Below the pieces are notes generated by a model that saw nothing but the letters and a program-made list of their open reading frames with translations, had not been told where the DNA came from and did not search any database. A stretch of DNA of 31,256 bases from Thraustochytrium sp. TN22 (Eukaryota; Sar; Bigyra; Thraustochytrida; Thraustochytriidae). The stretch lies in NCBI GenBank assembly GCA_013306675.1, contig JABLUY010000336.1:1-31256 (forward strand), given 5' to 3'. Within the stretch, counting starts at the first letter, position 1. Every line of letters begins with the position of its first letter. Of the stretch, positions 1 through 7,931 are shown in pieces. The translations under genes and the position numbers were made by a program.

Positions 1-705
1 CGCCGCCGCCGCCGCCGCCGCTGCCGCTGCCGCCGCCGCCGTCACCGCCGCCGCCGCCGCCGCCGCGCTCCGGACTGCCTGGGCGCCTGCGCAGGCTGGT
101 GGGAGCTGCCCGAGCACTCGTACGCCGTCGCCGTCGCCGTCGCCGTCGTCGTCGTCGTCGTCGTCGTCGACGTGGACGCGGACGCCCTGAGCGTCGGCGA
201 GGGCGGCGACCGCGCCAGCGCCGCACAACGATGCCTCGAGCAGCACTGGCAGCGGCCGCGGCGAAGAAACGAGGACGAGGACGAGGACGAGGACGAGAAG
301 GTCGCGGAGGGGGACGAGGACGAGGACGAGAATGAGCGACAGCAGTCGAGTGGTGGTGCGTGGCGGCGGTGGGACCTGGTACCGGGTACCCTTGTGCTAA
401 GGGAACCAGCGGCAACGCCACCAGCTCGAGTCGCCATCGCCAGTGACAATGTCCGTCGCGCAGCGTTGCGACGAGATGAGACTCTTCGGATCGCGACGCG
501 TGGCGTAACATGGAGTGGCTGGCTGCAGCGCAAGGCAAGGCAAAGCCACAGCCTGTTGCGACGAGCGGCAGTGCAGACGCGCATAACTCAGCTCGCTGCC
601 AGCGGCGCTCTGGTCAGGCTCACCGCCGCTCATCGCTCGCCTTGGTTGCATCACATCCGTGCGCGACTCGGAGTACCCGAGAGCCACCACCACCGTGAAC
701 CCTGA
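1..705 (+). CDS. Possible 3' end of a gene entering from the left edge (doubtful)
   Basis: The frame is open from base 1 to TGA at 703-705 with no in-frame ATG seen near the edge, so it could only be the tail of a longer gene. It would read Arg-rich, then a Trp-Trp-Glu-Leu segment around base 107-120, a valine/alanine run from the GTC repeat, then Glu-Asp dipeptide repeats at about 270-332. The first half has strong G/C third positions; the second half does not. Simple trinucleotide repeats keep frames open by chance in GC-rich DNA, so this is weak evidence. I do not recognise a product. Confidence 0.2.
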   Translation, partial: RRRRRRRCRCRRRRHRRRRRRRAPDCLGACAGWWELPEHSYAVAVAVAVVVVVVVVDVDADALSVGEGGDRASAAQRCLEQHWQRPRRRNEDEDEDEDEKVAEGDEDEDENERQQSSGGAWRRWDLVPGTLVLREPAATPPARVAIASDNVRRAALRRDETLRIATRGVTWSGWLQRKARQSHSLLRRAAVQTRITQLAASGALVRLTAAHRSPWLHHIRARLGVPESHHHREP

Positions 706-994
706 GCAACCAAAAGTCGCTCTCGTCACACAAGTCGTAGGGACTCGGGAGACGATACTTTCACAAGAGAGCCGAGCGAGAGCTTGACGAGGTTCCGTGT
801 CTGGAGCTCGTTGCACGCCGCCTGCGCCACGGCGAGCTAGTAGCGAGCTCGCCGAAGGCGCAGGGCGGCATGGGACGCAGGTCCGCCGCTCGAACGACGG
901 TCAGGACTCCATCCATCAGTGCGGCGCGCAAGGCCGGAATCGCGCGCGGCGCGCGAGCTGCAGACCCGGAGCGAGCACTGCGGCGGCACGGAGG
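1..994. other. Low-complexity left edge and 5' flank of the hydrolase gene
   Basis: This stretch opens in a CCG/CGC trinucleotide repeat (about 1-69), then carries a GTCGCC/GTC repeat (about 123-170) and GAGGAC repeats (about 270-332). One plus-strand frame is open from the left edge to a TGA at 703-705. Up to about 345 its third positions are almost all G/C and it would encode a segment rich in valine and then Glu-Asp repeats, so it may be the 3' end of a gene entering from the left. After about 345 the sequence loses that codon bias and looks like 3' UTR or spacer. Nothing in it matches a family I know. Two GGTACC hexamers lie one base apart at 378-390. From about 760 to 994 I see only GC-rich leader for the next gene. 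Confidence 0.4.
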
Positions 995-2008
995 ATGGAG
1001 GGCGGCGGCGTGGAGGCGCCGGCGTGGTTCACGGACGCCGTGGCGCCGGAGGACCGTGAAGAGGGTCGCGTCCTGACGTCGGACGGTGTGGAGCTCGAGT
1101 ACCTGCGGTGGCGGCCGCTGCGCACGCACAAGCACGAGCCCGTGGAGGACCTGCAGCCTCTCGTGCTGGTACACGGGAACGGTGCAAACGCATTCTGGTA
1201 CTGCCCGATTGCGCCCTTCTTCCGGGAGAACTATGACGTCTTCGCTCTGAGCTCGAGCGGGTGCGGCGGCAGCGGATTCAGGGACACGTACAATGTGGGC
1301 ACGTTTTGCGACGAGATCATGGAGCTGTGCGAGGCCAAGGGGCTCTTCTCGCGGTCCAAGAAGCCGCTCGTTGTGGGCCACTCGCTCGGCGCCGGCGCCT
1401 GTCTGCGGCTTGCACTGCTCCACGGCGAACGTTTCCACGGCATCGTGCTCGTGGACAACCGCATCGAGGACAAGCCGCCCGAGTACTTTGAGCAGCAGCA
1501 GAAGCGCGGTATGCGCGAGCGCAAGAAGAGCCCGCTCTTCAAGGAGCGCGCCGCGTTCAAGCTGCACCCGTACACCGTGTCGCCCGCCTCGCGCTTCAAG
1601 CTCGCACCGCCCCAGGACACCACCCCCTTCGTGCTCGACTACATCGCGCGCATGTCCGCCCAATACGAGGACAAGGGCTGGCGCTGGAAGGGAGACCCGA
1701 ACCGCTTCCGCAAGCTTGACCTCGTCACCAACAAGCCTAACATGAGCCTGGACGAGCTGCGCGCCGCGCAGGAGAAGGTCCCGCTCGCCGTCATCTACGG
1801 CGAGCGCAGCTTCTTCTTCACCGTCAAGTCTATCCGCGATACCATGGACAACAAGGTCAGCAAGATCATCCCGGTCATCGCCATCCCTCACGCCGAGCAC
1901 CACCTGCTGCTCGACGAGCCCATCGCCTTTGTCACTGCGCTGCGCGCGCTCTTCCTCCTCTGGGCGCCCACGGCCCAGCGCGGCGCCGCCGCTGCCAGCC
2001 GGCTCTGA
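995..2008 (+). CDS. Alpha/beta hydrolase with C-terminal peroxisomal signal (SRL)
   Basis: A 337-residue alpha/beta-fold hydrolase, likely an esterase or lipase; the substrate cannot be read from sequence. The oxyanion-loop motif HGNGAN lies at residues 60-65. The nucleophile elbow is GHSLG (128-132) with Ser130, and the probable catalytic histidine is in AEHH near 301-303, just before LLLDEP. The protein ends in Ser-Arg-Leu, a canonical PTS1 tripeptide, so import into peroxisomes is likely. Yeast Lpx1, a peroxisomal lipase of this fold, is a reasonable functional analogue, though orthology is not shown. I chose the ATG at 995 (MEGGG): the frame stays open upstream but only with GTG, and the upstream residues are an Arg-rich, unstructured translation of leader sequence. 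Confident for fold, moderate for location, low for substrate. Confidence 0.9.
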   Translation: MEGGGVEAPAWFTDAVAPEDREEGRVLTSDGVELEYLRWRPLRTHKHEPVEDLQPLVLVHGNGANAFWYCPIAPFFRENYDVFALSSSGCGGSGFRDTYNVGTFCDEIMELCEAKGLFSRSKKPLVVGHSLGAGACLRLALLHGERFHGIVLVDNRIEDKPPEYFEQQQKRGMRERKKSPLFKERAAFKLHPYTVSPASRFKLAPPQDTTPFVLDYIARMSAQYEDKGWRWKGDPNRFRKLDLVTNKPNMSLDELRAAQEKVPLAVIYGERSFFFTVKSIRDTMDNKVSKIIPVIAIPHAEHHLLLDEPIAFVTALRALFLLWAPTAQRGAAAASRL

Positions 2009-2442
2009 TTGCACAGAAGAAATGAAGAGACGCGAACCAGTTTGCTTGCACGTATCACTAGGCCTACTGCACAGCCAGCAAGGCACTTGCTTCGAGGACG
2101 ATTTGCTCAGCGCATGTGCGTACTGCCAGCGCTGGGGAGTCGTTCACCGCGTCGGCCAGCTTGCAGGCACGAGCCGAGCCGAGCGGAGCCGTCACACCGA
2201 AAGTCGCCAGCATCTTGCCGTCCTGCTCGAGCTTCTCCACGGCCACCTCGAACGCCGTCACCGCCGAGGTGGCAACCGTCGCGCAGCCAAGGCCAGCAAG
2301 CAAAGCCGCAACTACCTTCGCTTGAGCCTGGTCTCGCGGGCGCGCGCGCAGCCAGCGCACGGGCGGGGCGGGCGGGTGGGCGAGTGAGCGCGCGGGCGAG
2401 CGCGCGGACGAGCGCGCGGTCCGGGCACGCGCGGCGGCAAGG
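2009..2442. other. Spacer between hydrolase and APC13, with a doubtful minus-strand small frame
   Basis: The right part (about 2330-2442) is a CG-dense leader of the type seen before other genes here and is probably the APC13 promoter and 5' UTR. The left part (2064-2330) is open on the minus strand with high G/C third positions and an alpha-helical, Ala/Val/Glu-rich translation ending at a TAG (2064-2066). The only minus-strand ATG in that frame nearby is at 2211-2213, which gives 49 residues. The plus strand is also open here with similar codon bias, so neither frame is convincing. No RNA gene seen. Confidence 0.4.
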
Positions 2443-2673
2443 ATGGAGTCCGACAGCACGTACATCCCCAAGCAGGACAACTTGGACCTCATCGACGAGG
2501 AGTGGACCAAGGACGCGCTGTCGGACGATGAGATTGAGCTGGAGCCAGAGCACGACGTGCACCAGGACGACCAGGAGGTGGACCCGACGCTGCCACCGAC
2601 GGCCATGCCCAAGGACGAGGAAGAGGAGAAGTGGGTCGACCTCGGACTCGATGCTTTTGTCAGTAACAGCTGA
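2443..2673 (+). CDS. ANAPC13: Anaphase-promoting complex subunit 13 (APC13/SWM1-like)
   Basis: A 76-residue acidic protein matching the small APC/C subunit APC13 (Swm1 in yeast, Bonsai in Arabidopsis), which stabilises TPR subunits in the arm of this nuclear ubiquitin ligase that drives mitotic exit. The two diagnostic motifs are in the right order and spacing: LDLIDEEW at residues 14-21 (animal APC13 has LDLIDDAW) and KWVDLGL at 63-69 (animal KWTDLAL). An acidic linker separates them, and length matches the family's about 74 residues. The ATG at 2443 directly follows a GC-rich leader. The gene converges on the kinesin gene, whose stop lies 109 bp downstream across a CT microsatellite. The match rests on motif recognition in a very short protein. 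Confidence 0.85.
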   Translation: MESDSTYIPKQDNLDLIDEEWTKDALSDDEIELEPEHDVHQDDQEVDPTLPPTAMPKDEEEEKWVDLGLDAFVSNS

Positions 2674-2680
2674 CCGAGCC

Positions 2681-2737
2681 CTCTTCTCTCTCTCTCTCTC
2701 CTTCTCTCTCTCTCTCTCTCTCTCTTTCTTTCCTCTT
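2681..2737. repeat. CT microsatellite between convergent 3' ends
   Basis: A run of CT dinucleotides with occasional TT interruptions fills half of the 109 bp between the APC13 stop and the kinesin-14 stop. It therefore lies in the 3' UTRs or spacer of both genes; read from the kinesin gene's strand it is a GA tract. Confidence 0.9.
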
Positions 2738-2782
2738 TCGGTCGTAGATTGCAACATAACATGTATTGAACTGCAAAAGTCC

Positions 2783-5710
2783 TCACCTCCTTGCGTCGCT
2801 CTGGGGTTTGGCGCGAGGCTTGCGTGGCGTGCCGCCGGTGGAAGCGGCCGAGGACAGCGAGGCGGCAGTGGAGGCGCCGAGCGAGCGGGTCTGCGCGGCG
2901 AGCTGCGCTCGCAGATCGTCCACCAGACGCTTGTACTTCTTCAGGTCGACCGAGTCGCCGTTGCGCTTGGCCTGCCCCAGCTGCACTTTGCGGCAGCGAG
3001 CGGCGAAATTGAGCGAGCACACGGACTCGGGCGCGTTCCAGCGCACGGGCGAGATGTTGACGAACATGGCCACCTTGGAACCTCCCTCGAGCGAGTTCTG
3101 CAGCAGGTGCGTCAGCTTGGAGTTGCGGTAAGGCACGTGCTGCTGGCGCGCCTTGGGATCGCCCAAGGCGTTAATCACATCACCCAGCGCCGACAGGCTC
3201 TTGTTAATGTTCTGCGCCTCCTTGAGCCGGTCGCCCGTGGCGTCCGTCTTGCCCACGCGCTCGCTGCCGGCCAGGTCGATGAGGTTCAGTCGCGAGGCCG
3301 TCTTGGCGCCCGACACCAGGTTGCGGCCCTCGATCGCCAACATAAACACCAGGTGCGAGCGCGACGAGTGTTCGTTCATGCTGTGCGCGCCCACCGCGCG
3401 GTTGCGCTGCGCACGTGCCATGGCGCCGCGCACATCCTCCAGCGAGTCGACCGGGAGCTCCTCGAGGTCCTGCACGAAGACTTTGCCGCTCGTTGCCACG
3501 CGCAGGTCCAGCTTGGCGCCAGCCGCGTCGCCGCGCGCTAGCAGGTCGCGCACGGACTCGTTGTAGATCTCCAAGATGCTCAAGGAGAACGAGAAGGTCT
3601 CCTCCTCGCGGCGATCGCTCCGGAGCGTGAAGAGCCGCTGCAGCGCGCGCAGGTTCACGCCCGGGTCCTCCGCAGCACCTTCCATCGTGAACGTCTTGCC
3701 GCTACCCGTCTGGCCGTACGCAAAAATGCACACGTCAAAGCCGTCCAGCACGCTCGTCACGAGCGGGCTGATATCCTCGAAGACCTCCTCCTGCGTTGAC
3801 GTAGGCGGGAATACCGCGTCGAACTCGAAGCGGTTTGCCGTCGCTTCGTCGCGCGCCACCTCGATCTCGTTGTCTACCGGGAAGGAGGTCACATCCACGG
3901 CGCCCTCGGCCGTCCGCTTGCGCTCGGCGCTTAGCACGGGGCGCACACGGCAGAATACGCGGATGTTGCCCTTGAGGTTCATCAGGTCGTTGTGCACACG
4001 CTTGCGCAGCGTGCTCTCGCGAATGTACCGCTGCCTGTACTCCTCCATCTTGCTACCGAGAGCCTCCTGCAGCTCTGCCAGCGCCGCCGCCTTCTCCTCG
4101 TCCGCCTCCTTCTTGATCTCTGCCGTCGCGATCAGCGCCTCGTCGCGCTCCAGCTCTGCCGCCTCCACGCGCGAGGCCGCCTCCTCCTGGACTGCGCGCA
4201 GCTCCGCGCCGGCGCGCTCACGCTCTTCCTGCATCTCGCCCTGCAGTCGCTCCACCGTCGAGTGAAGCGCGTCTTCGATCTCCGCGCGCACCTTGGCAGC
4301 CTCCTCAAGCTCCGCGGCGTGTTCGCTGGCCATTTCGTCCTTGAGCCGCTCCAGCTCTGACAGCGCCGCGCTCGACTCCTTGAGCTGCTCCACCGTCTGC
4401 TGCAGCTTATCCTTCAGTGCAGCCTCCTCCGCCTCGTGTTGCGATTGCACCTCGGCTAGCTTCGCCTCGAGCGCCGTGCGGGCTGTCTCGATGCCCGCGA
4501 GCTCCGACAAGGTCATCTCGTGCGTCTTTTGGAGACTTTCGTGCGAGTCGCGGAGCGCCACAAGAGTATCGGTCGTTGTCGCATGCGTCTGGTGGAGCTC
4601 GCCCAGCTCGGCGCGGAGAGCCTCTTGCCCGGCACGCGACTCCTTGAGCTCAGTACTGACCGCCTTGAGCTTGGCGCGTTCTGCGTCGAGCTCAGCACTG
4701 GCCACCTCCTCCTGTGCGCGCACTTCGTCCAGCTCAGTGCTGCGCGCCTCGAGACCGAGGCGCGCCTTTTCCAGCTCAGCGCAGATCGTCTCGTGCTTGG
4801 AGCACGCCTCGTCCAGTTCGGCGCTCACCGCCTCGCGCTTGGCGCGCTCCTCGGCGAGCTGAGTGGACAGCACCTCGTGCTTGGCGCGAAGGTCTGCGAG
4901 CTCCGCGGAGCGGTCCTCCTCGACGGCTGGCGCTTTTCCGTCGGACTCAGAAGCGGGCGCTGTCTGCAGGAGAATGCTGATCTGCTCGCGCTGCCGCTCG
5001 CAGGCGCGGCGCAGCTCGTCGCGCTCGCGCGCGAGGTCCGCGGCCCGCTGTTGCGCCTCCTCGGACTCCTGGGAGAGCTTGGAGTACTCCTGCGCAAGAG
5101 AGTCGAGAGCATTCTCGTCCCCCTGCTCCTTGTCCTTGCGCAGCTGTTCGAGGCGCTCGAGTTGCTCGACGCGCGAGTCCTGCGCGCGCACGTGCTCCTT
5201 GAGCGAGTTCACCTGCTCACGGAGGGCGATCGCCTGCTCGCGCTGCTCGCGGGCCTGAATGAGCGCCGCCATCTTCTCGGCGATGTTGGCTTTCATCTGG
5301 TCCTCCCACTCGCTGACCCACGCGGGCTCCGCCGTATCGTCGCCTCCCTTGGACTCGGCGCGGATCGCCTCTGCGTCCTCCGCGCCGCCGTCGCCCTGCA
5401 GCTTCTTGCTGGCACCACTGTTGCTTGGCCCGAGGTTGGGCGCATGCGGCGCGTTTTCCTTGGTGAGGTCGGCGATCTGGGCCTCTTTCTCCGCAAAGAG
5501 CTGCTGGTACTCGCGCAGCACTTTGAGTTGGCCGAGCTCCATTTCCACGAGGAGCTGCTTGTAGACGGCGACCTGCCGCTCGGGGTCGAGCTCTTCGTCA
5601 TCGTCGGCGAAGTTGAGCTTGACCACGCTCTCCACGCTCTCCACGGCACGTCGCAGGTTGTCTTCGAGCCCGGACCGTAGCGCCCCGAAGGCGAGCCGGT
5701 TGATGAACAT
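2783..5710 (-). CDS. Kinesin-14 (C-terminal motor, minus-end-directed type)
   Basis: A 975-residue kinesin with its motor at the C-terminus. Residues 1-130 form a helical head (MFINRLAF...), and about 135-570 are an almost unbroken coiled coil rich in Glu, Ala and Leu. The neck and motor start around 565 with NLKGNIRVFCRVRP, the neck-motor junction typical of kinesin-14. The P-loop GQTGSGKT is near 666-673, switch I NEHSSRSH near 775-782, and switch II DLAGSER near 810-817. About 55 basic and Ser/Thr-rich residues follow the motor. The family moves toward microtubule minus ends and works in spindle organisation or retrograde transport. I chose the ATG at 5708-5710; the frame continues upstream to 6058, but that part is Arg-rich, not kinesin-like, and opposes a small frame on the other strand. 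Confidence 0.96.
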   Translation of the reverse strand: MFINRLAFGALRSGLEDNLRRAVESVESVVKLNFADDDEELDPERQVAVYKQLLVEMELGQLKVLREYQQLFAEKEAQIADLTKENAPHAPNLGPSNSGASKKLQGDGGAEDAEAIRAESKGGDDTAEPAWVSEWEDQMKANIAEKMAALIQAREQREQAIALREQVNSLKEHVRAQDSRVEQLERLEQLRKDKEQGDENALDSLAQEYSKLSQESEEAQQRAADLARERDELRRACERQREQISILLQTAPASESDGKAPAVEEDRSAELADLRAKHEVLSTQLAEERAKREAVSAELDEACSKHETICAELEKARLGLEARSTELDEVRAQEEVASAELDAERAKLKAVSTELKESRAGQEALRAELGELHQTHATTTDTLVALRDSHESLQKTHEMTLSELAGIETARTALEAKLAEVQSQHEAEEAALKDKLQQTVEQLKESSAALSELERLKDEMASEHAAELEEAAKVRAEIEDALHSTVERLQGEMQEERERAGAELRAVQEEAASRVEAAELERDEALIATAEIKKEADEEKAAALAELQEALGSKMEEYRQRYIRESTLRKRVHNDLMNLKGNIRVFCRVRPVLSAERKRTAEGAVDVTSFPVDNEIEVARDEATANRFEFDAVFPPTSTQEEVFEDISPLVTSVLDGFDVCIFAYGQTGSGKTFTMEGAAEDPGVNLRALQRLFTLRSDRREEETFSFSLSILEIYNESVRDLLARGDAAGAKLDLRVATSGKVFVQDLEELPVDSLEDVRGAMARAQRNRAVGAHSMNEHSSRSHLVFMLAIEGRNLVSGAKTASRLNLIDLAGSERVGKTDATGDRLKEAQNINKSLSALGDVINALGDPKARQQHVPYRNSKLTHLLQNSLEGGSKVAMFVNISPVRWNAPESVCSLNFAARCRKVQLGQAKRNGDSVDLKKYKRLVDDLRAQLAAQTRSLGASTAASLSSAASTGGTPRKPRAKPQSDARR

Positions 5711-6205
5711 GATGGCGCGGCCCGGCCGTCCCACCGTGACCGCACGCCGCCCGCCTGACCGCCGACGCCCTCGAGCGGCCGGAGCGAGCGCAGCGCGCTG
5801 GCGCACGCCCCGCGCACGGCTTTGCGGGGCACAAGCGTCTTCCGCGGGCTTTGACTGCCCCCGAGCTGGGGAGGCAGCGGAGTGAGTCGCCAGTGCTTGC
5901 CAGTTTGTTGCACGCTGACGATGACGGTTACGTGCCGCTAAGATGATGACGGTCGACGCGGACATGGAGACGTCGGAGTACTCCAAGGGCCACACGCTTA
6001 TTAACATCGACAAAAGAAAGGTTGGCATTGAGGACTTTGATTTGCCTTGATTTGACAAGGGCCTCGTTCGAGCCCGGTTTCACATGTCAATGTTCGCAAG
6101 ACAGAGAAGGCAGGGTAGCAAAGCAAGCCTCAGCACGAGCGCAGAGTGAGTGTACATCCATTCTTTTTAAAGGGGCGCGGGGCCGGGCATCGATCTGCTT
6201 CGGCG
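5711..6205. other. Spacer upstream of kinesin and downstream of SAXO gene
   Basis: GC-rich leader of the kinesin gene occupies 5711 to about 5880. A 35-codon plus-strand frame lies at 5943-6050 and is listed separately. From 6051 to 6205 the base composition drops, as expected for the 3' UTR of the minus-strand SAXO gene; a short T-rich/TTTAAA patch lies near 6164-6171. A tRNA B-box-like TTCGAGC at about 6067-6073 has no matching T-stem, so I see no tRNA. Confidence 0.5.
5943..6050 (+). CDS. Candidate 35-residue small protein or terminal exon
   Basis: A short frame starts at tandem ATGs (5943 and 5946) and ends with TGA at 6048-6050. It would encode 35 residues containing EYSKGHTLINID and ending KVGIEDFDLP, a balanced polar composition unlike chance translations of this GC-rich DNA. 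It lies between the 5' end of the kinesin gene and the 3' end of the SAXO gene, transcribed divergently from kinesin. A GTGAGT about 55 bp upstream (near 5887) and an AG just before the first ATG leave open that this is the last exon of a spliced gene, but I found no convincing first exon. I do not recognise the family. Confidence 0.35.
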   Translation: MMTVDADMETSEYSKGHTLINIDKRKVGIEDFDLP

Positions 6206-7537
6206 TCACGGCTGGAAGGCGGACGGGTTGAGATCGCGGTCGATGGCGATGTGCTGCGCCTTCCCGGTGAGCTTGTCGACGGCATCGACGTGCAGGCGCG
6301 AGTGCTCGTTGACGGAAAAGGTGACGAGGATCTGCGGGTAGCCGCAAGGCTTGGGGTCGATGCCCACGAGCTGAAAGGAGGCGAGCACCGGGTTCTCCGA
6401 AGCGCGAGACGCGGCACCCTGGCGCACGGTGATCTGCACGGAGGTCTGGTTGTCGGTGACGGTGGTGAAGACTTGTGCGTGGCTCGCCGGCAGGCGCTCG
6501 CGCTCGGCGATCATGACGTGAAAGTGGTCGTTGACGGTCTCGAGACCGATGGGCACACGCTGCACGGGCAGTTGCCAGCCACGAAAGGTGTCGCGCGCCG
6601 TGGAGCTGCCCTGGAAGCGTTCGTGGCCCACGTGCAGGTTGCCAGCGGGCGGCACGGGCCGCGCGGGCTGCACGCCGTGCGGCGCCTGGAAGCGATCGCG
6701 CGCCTCCGTGGCATCCTGGAAGGGCGCGTTGGTGGTGGCCGAGTGTGCCGGGCCGTGGCTGCGCTCCACAGGCTGCGCCGGGTGCGCCACAAAGGCGTCG
6801 CGCGTAGTCGTGGTGCCATAAAAGTACGCCTTGTTGGGCTCCCAGGGAATGCGCTCCGGTAGCGTACGCATCGGCATCTCGTGTGCCACGAAGGTGTCAT
6901 GTGCCGTCGAGTGGCCATGGAAGCGCTGGTCTGTCGGCAGCACGTCCTGCAGCGTCTTGCCGGACGGCACGACGGGCTGGGCGCGCTCCTGCGTGCCGGG
7001 CGCGCCAAATGCCTGGCGCGTTGTGGTGCCGTCGTAGAACTCCGAGGACGTGCCCACGGTCACATGCGTGGCGCGCGCCAGCTCGCTGGGCGCCGGCGGC
7101 ACGGCCGCCGCGTGCGCCGGGTAGCTGTCGCGTGTCGTCGTGTTGCTGTAGAACGGCAGCGCCGGCCGCTCCGCGGGCCGCGGCGCCATGGACGCCGCCG
7201 GCTCCGCCTTGTGCGCCACGTAGGCGGCGCCCGAGGTCGTTGTGCCGTAGAATCGCGTGTTACTCGGCTGGAACTTCTCCTCCGCTACCGTACGCGGCGC
7301 CGCCTCGATCACGTGCGCGCGGTAGGTGTCGGCGCTCGTCGTCGACCCGTAGAACCTGCCGTTCTTGTCCGTGCTCAGGTTCGCCGGCGGCGGCAGGTCC
7401 AGCTTGCCGTGCGGGCCCACCGGGTGCGCCACGAACTCCGACCGCGCGGTGGTCTGCGCGTCAAACGCAGGCCGCACCTCGCGCCACACTTGCACGCGCT
7501 TGTCGCCCGCGACGTGCGTGTTCACCAGCTCCTGCAT
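6206..7537 (-). CDS. SAXO-type axonemal microtubule-binding repeat protein fused to an Hsp70 substrate-binding domain
   Basis: A 443-residue protein in two parts. Residues 24-321 hold nine units of a 15-residue motif, consensus RFYGTTTxRDxFVAH, at 24, 61, 95, 128, 166, 205, 238, 272 and 307, spaced 33-39 residues. This is the pattern of the SAXO (FAM154) Mn repeats that bind and stabilise ciliary microtubules. Residues 328-434 align by eye with the Hsp70 substrate-binding beta-sandwich: IGLET, QVFTTVTDNQT, ITVRQG, ASFQLVGI, PQILVTF, LHVDAVDKLTGK, each with a close Hsp70 counterpart in the same order. There is no Hsp70 ATPase domain and no helical lid. I chose the ATG at 7535-7537; upstream residues are Arg-rich and start only with GTG. 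The likely site is the axoneme; the role of the Hsp70 module is unknown. Confidence 0.88.
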   Translation of the reverse strand: MQELVNTHVAGDKRVQVWREVRPAFDAQTTARSEFVAHPVGPHGKLDLPPPANLSTDKNGRFYGSTTSADTYRAHVIEAAPRTVAEEKFQPSNTRFYGTTTSGAAYVAHKAEPAASMAPRPAERPALPFYSNTTTRDSYPAHAAAVPPAPSELARATHVTVGTSSEFYDGTTTRQAFGAPGTQERAQPVVPSGKTLQDVLPTDQRFHGHSTAHDTFVAHEMPMRTLPERIPWEPNKAYFYGTTTTRDAFVAHPAQPVERSHGPAHSATTNAPFQDATEARDRFQAPHGVQPARPVPPAGNLHVGHERFQGSSTARDTFRGWQLPVQRVPIGLETVNDHFHVMIAERERLPASHAQVFTTVTDNQTSVQITVRQGAASRASENPVLASFQLVGIDPKPCGYPQILVTFSVNEHSRLHVDAVDKLTGKAQHIAIDRDLNPSAFQP

Positions 7538-7763
7538 GCTGTCCTGCTGCCTGTCCAAGGTCTCTCTTCTCGCCCCGTCCGTGCAGACACACGCCTTGGC
7601 TCGCTGGTTGGCCAGCTGCCGCCGCGCTGCCCGCCCGCGCGCCCTCGCGCCGCTTACCGGGTCTGCCTGCGCGCCTGCGCCTCGTCGTCGCCGGTCCTTG
7701 GGTCGCCGTTTCGCGCGAGTCGTTGACGCAAGGTTCGGGTTCTTCGAGTTCACCTCTCACAAA

Positions 7764-7788
7764 GAGGAGAGGAGAGGAGAGGAGAGGA
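7764..7788. repeat. GAGGA pentanucleotide repeat
   Basis: Five tandem GAGGA units lie about 230 bp upstream of the SAXO-Hsp70 ATG. On the gene's own strand this is a pyrimidine (TCCTC) tract within the probable promoter or 5' UTR. Confidence 0.85.
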
Positions 7789-7931
7789 AACTCAGGAGAC
7801 GGAGAGCAGGGGGTCTCACTATCACCAAAGCGCAGAGAACGCGCGGACACTTGCTTGTGTCCAAGTCGCTCTTGCTCTTAGTCGGCCACCGTTGCAATCG
7901 CAGTGAAGCCCGTTGTGCAGGCGAGAAACGG

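Noticed and set aside
761-2086. Long minus-strand open frame over the hydrolase gene
   Set aside because: It mirrors the plus-strand hydrolase, whose nucleophile elbow, oxyanion motif and PTS1 are unmistakable; GC-rich third positions keep the complementary frame open.
5711-6058. N-terminal extension of kinesin-14 to 6058
   Set aside because: The extra 116 residues are Arg-rich and unlike kinesins, and the region has leader composition; the ATG at 5710 opens a coherent helical N-terminus.
6060-6085. tRNA-like B box (TTCGAGC)
   Set aside because: Flanking bases do not form a T-stem and no A box or acceptor stem could be found.
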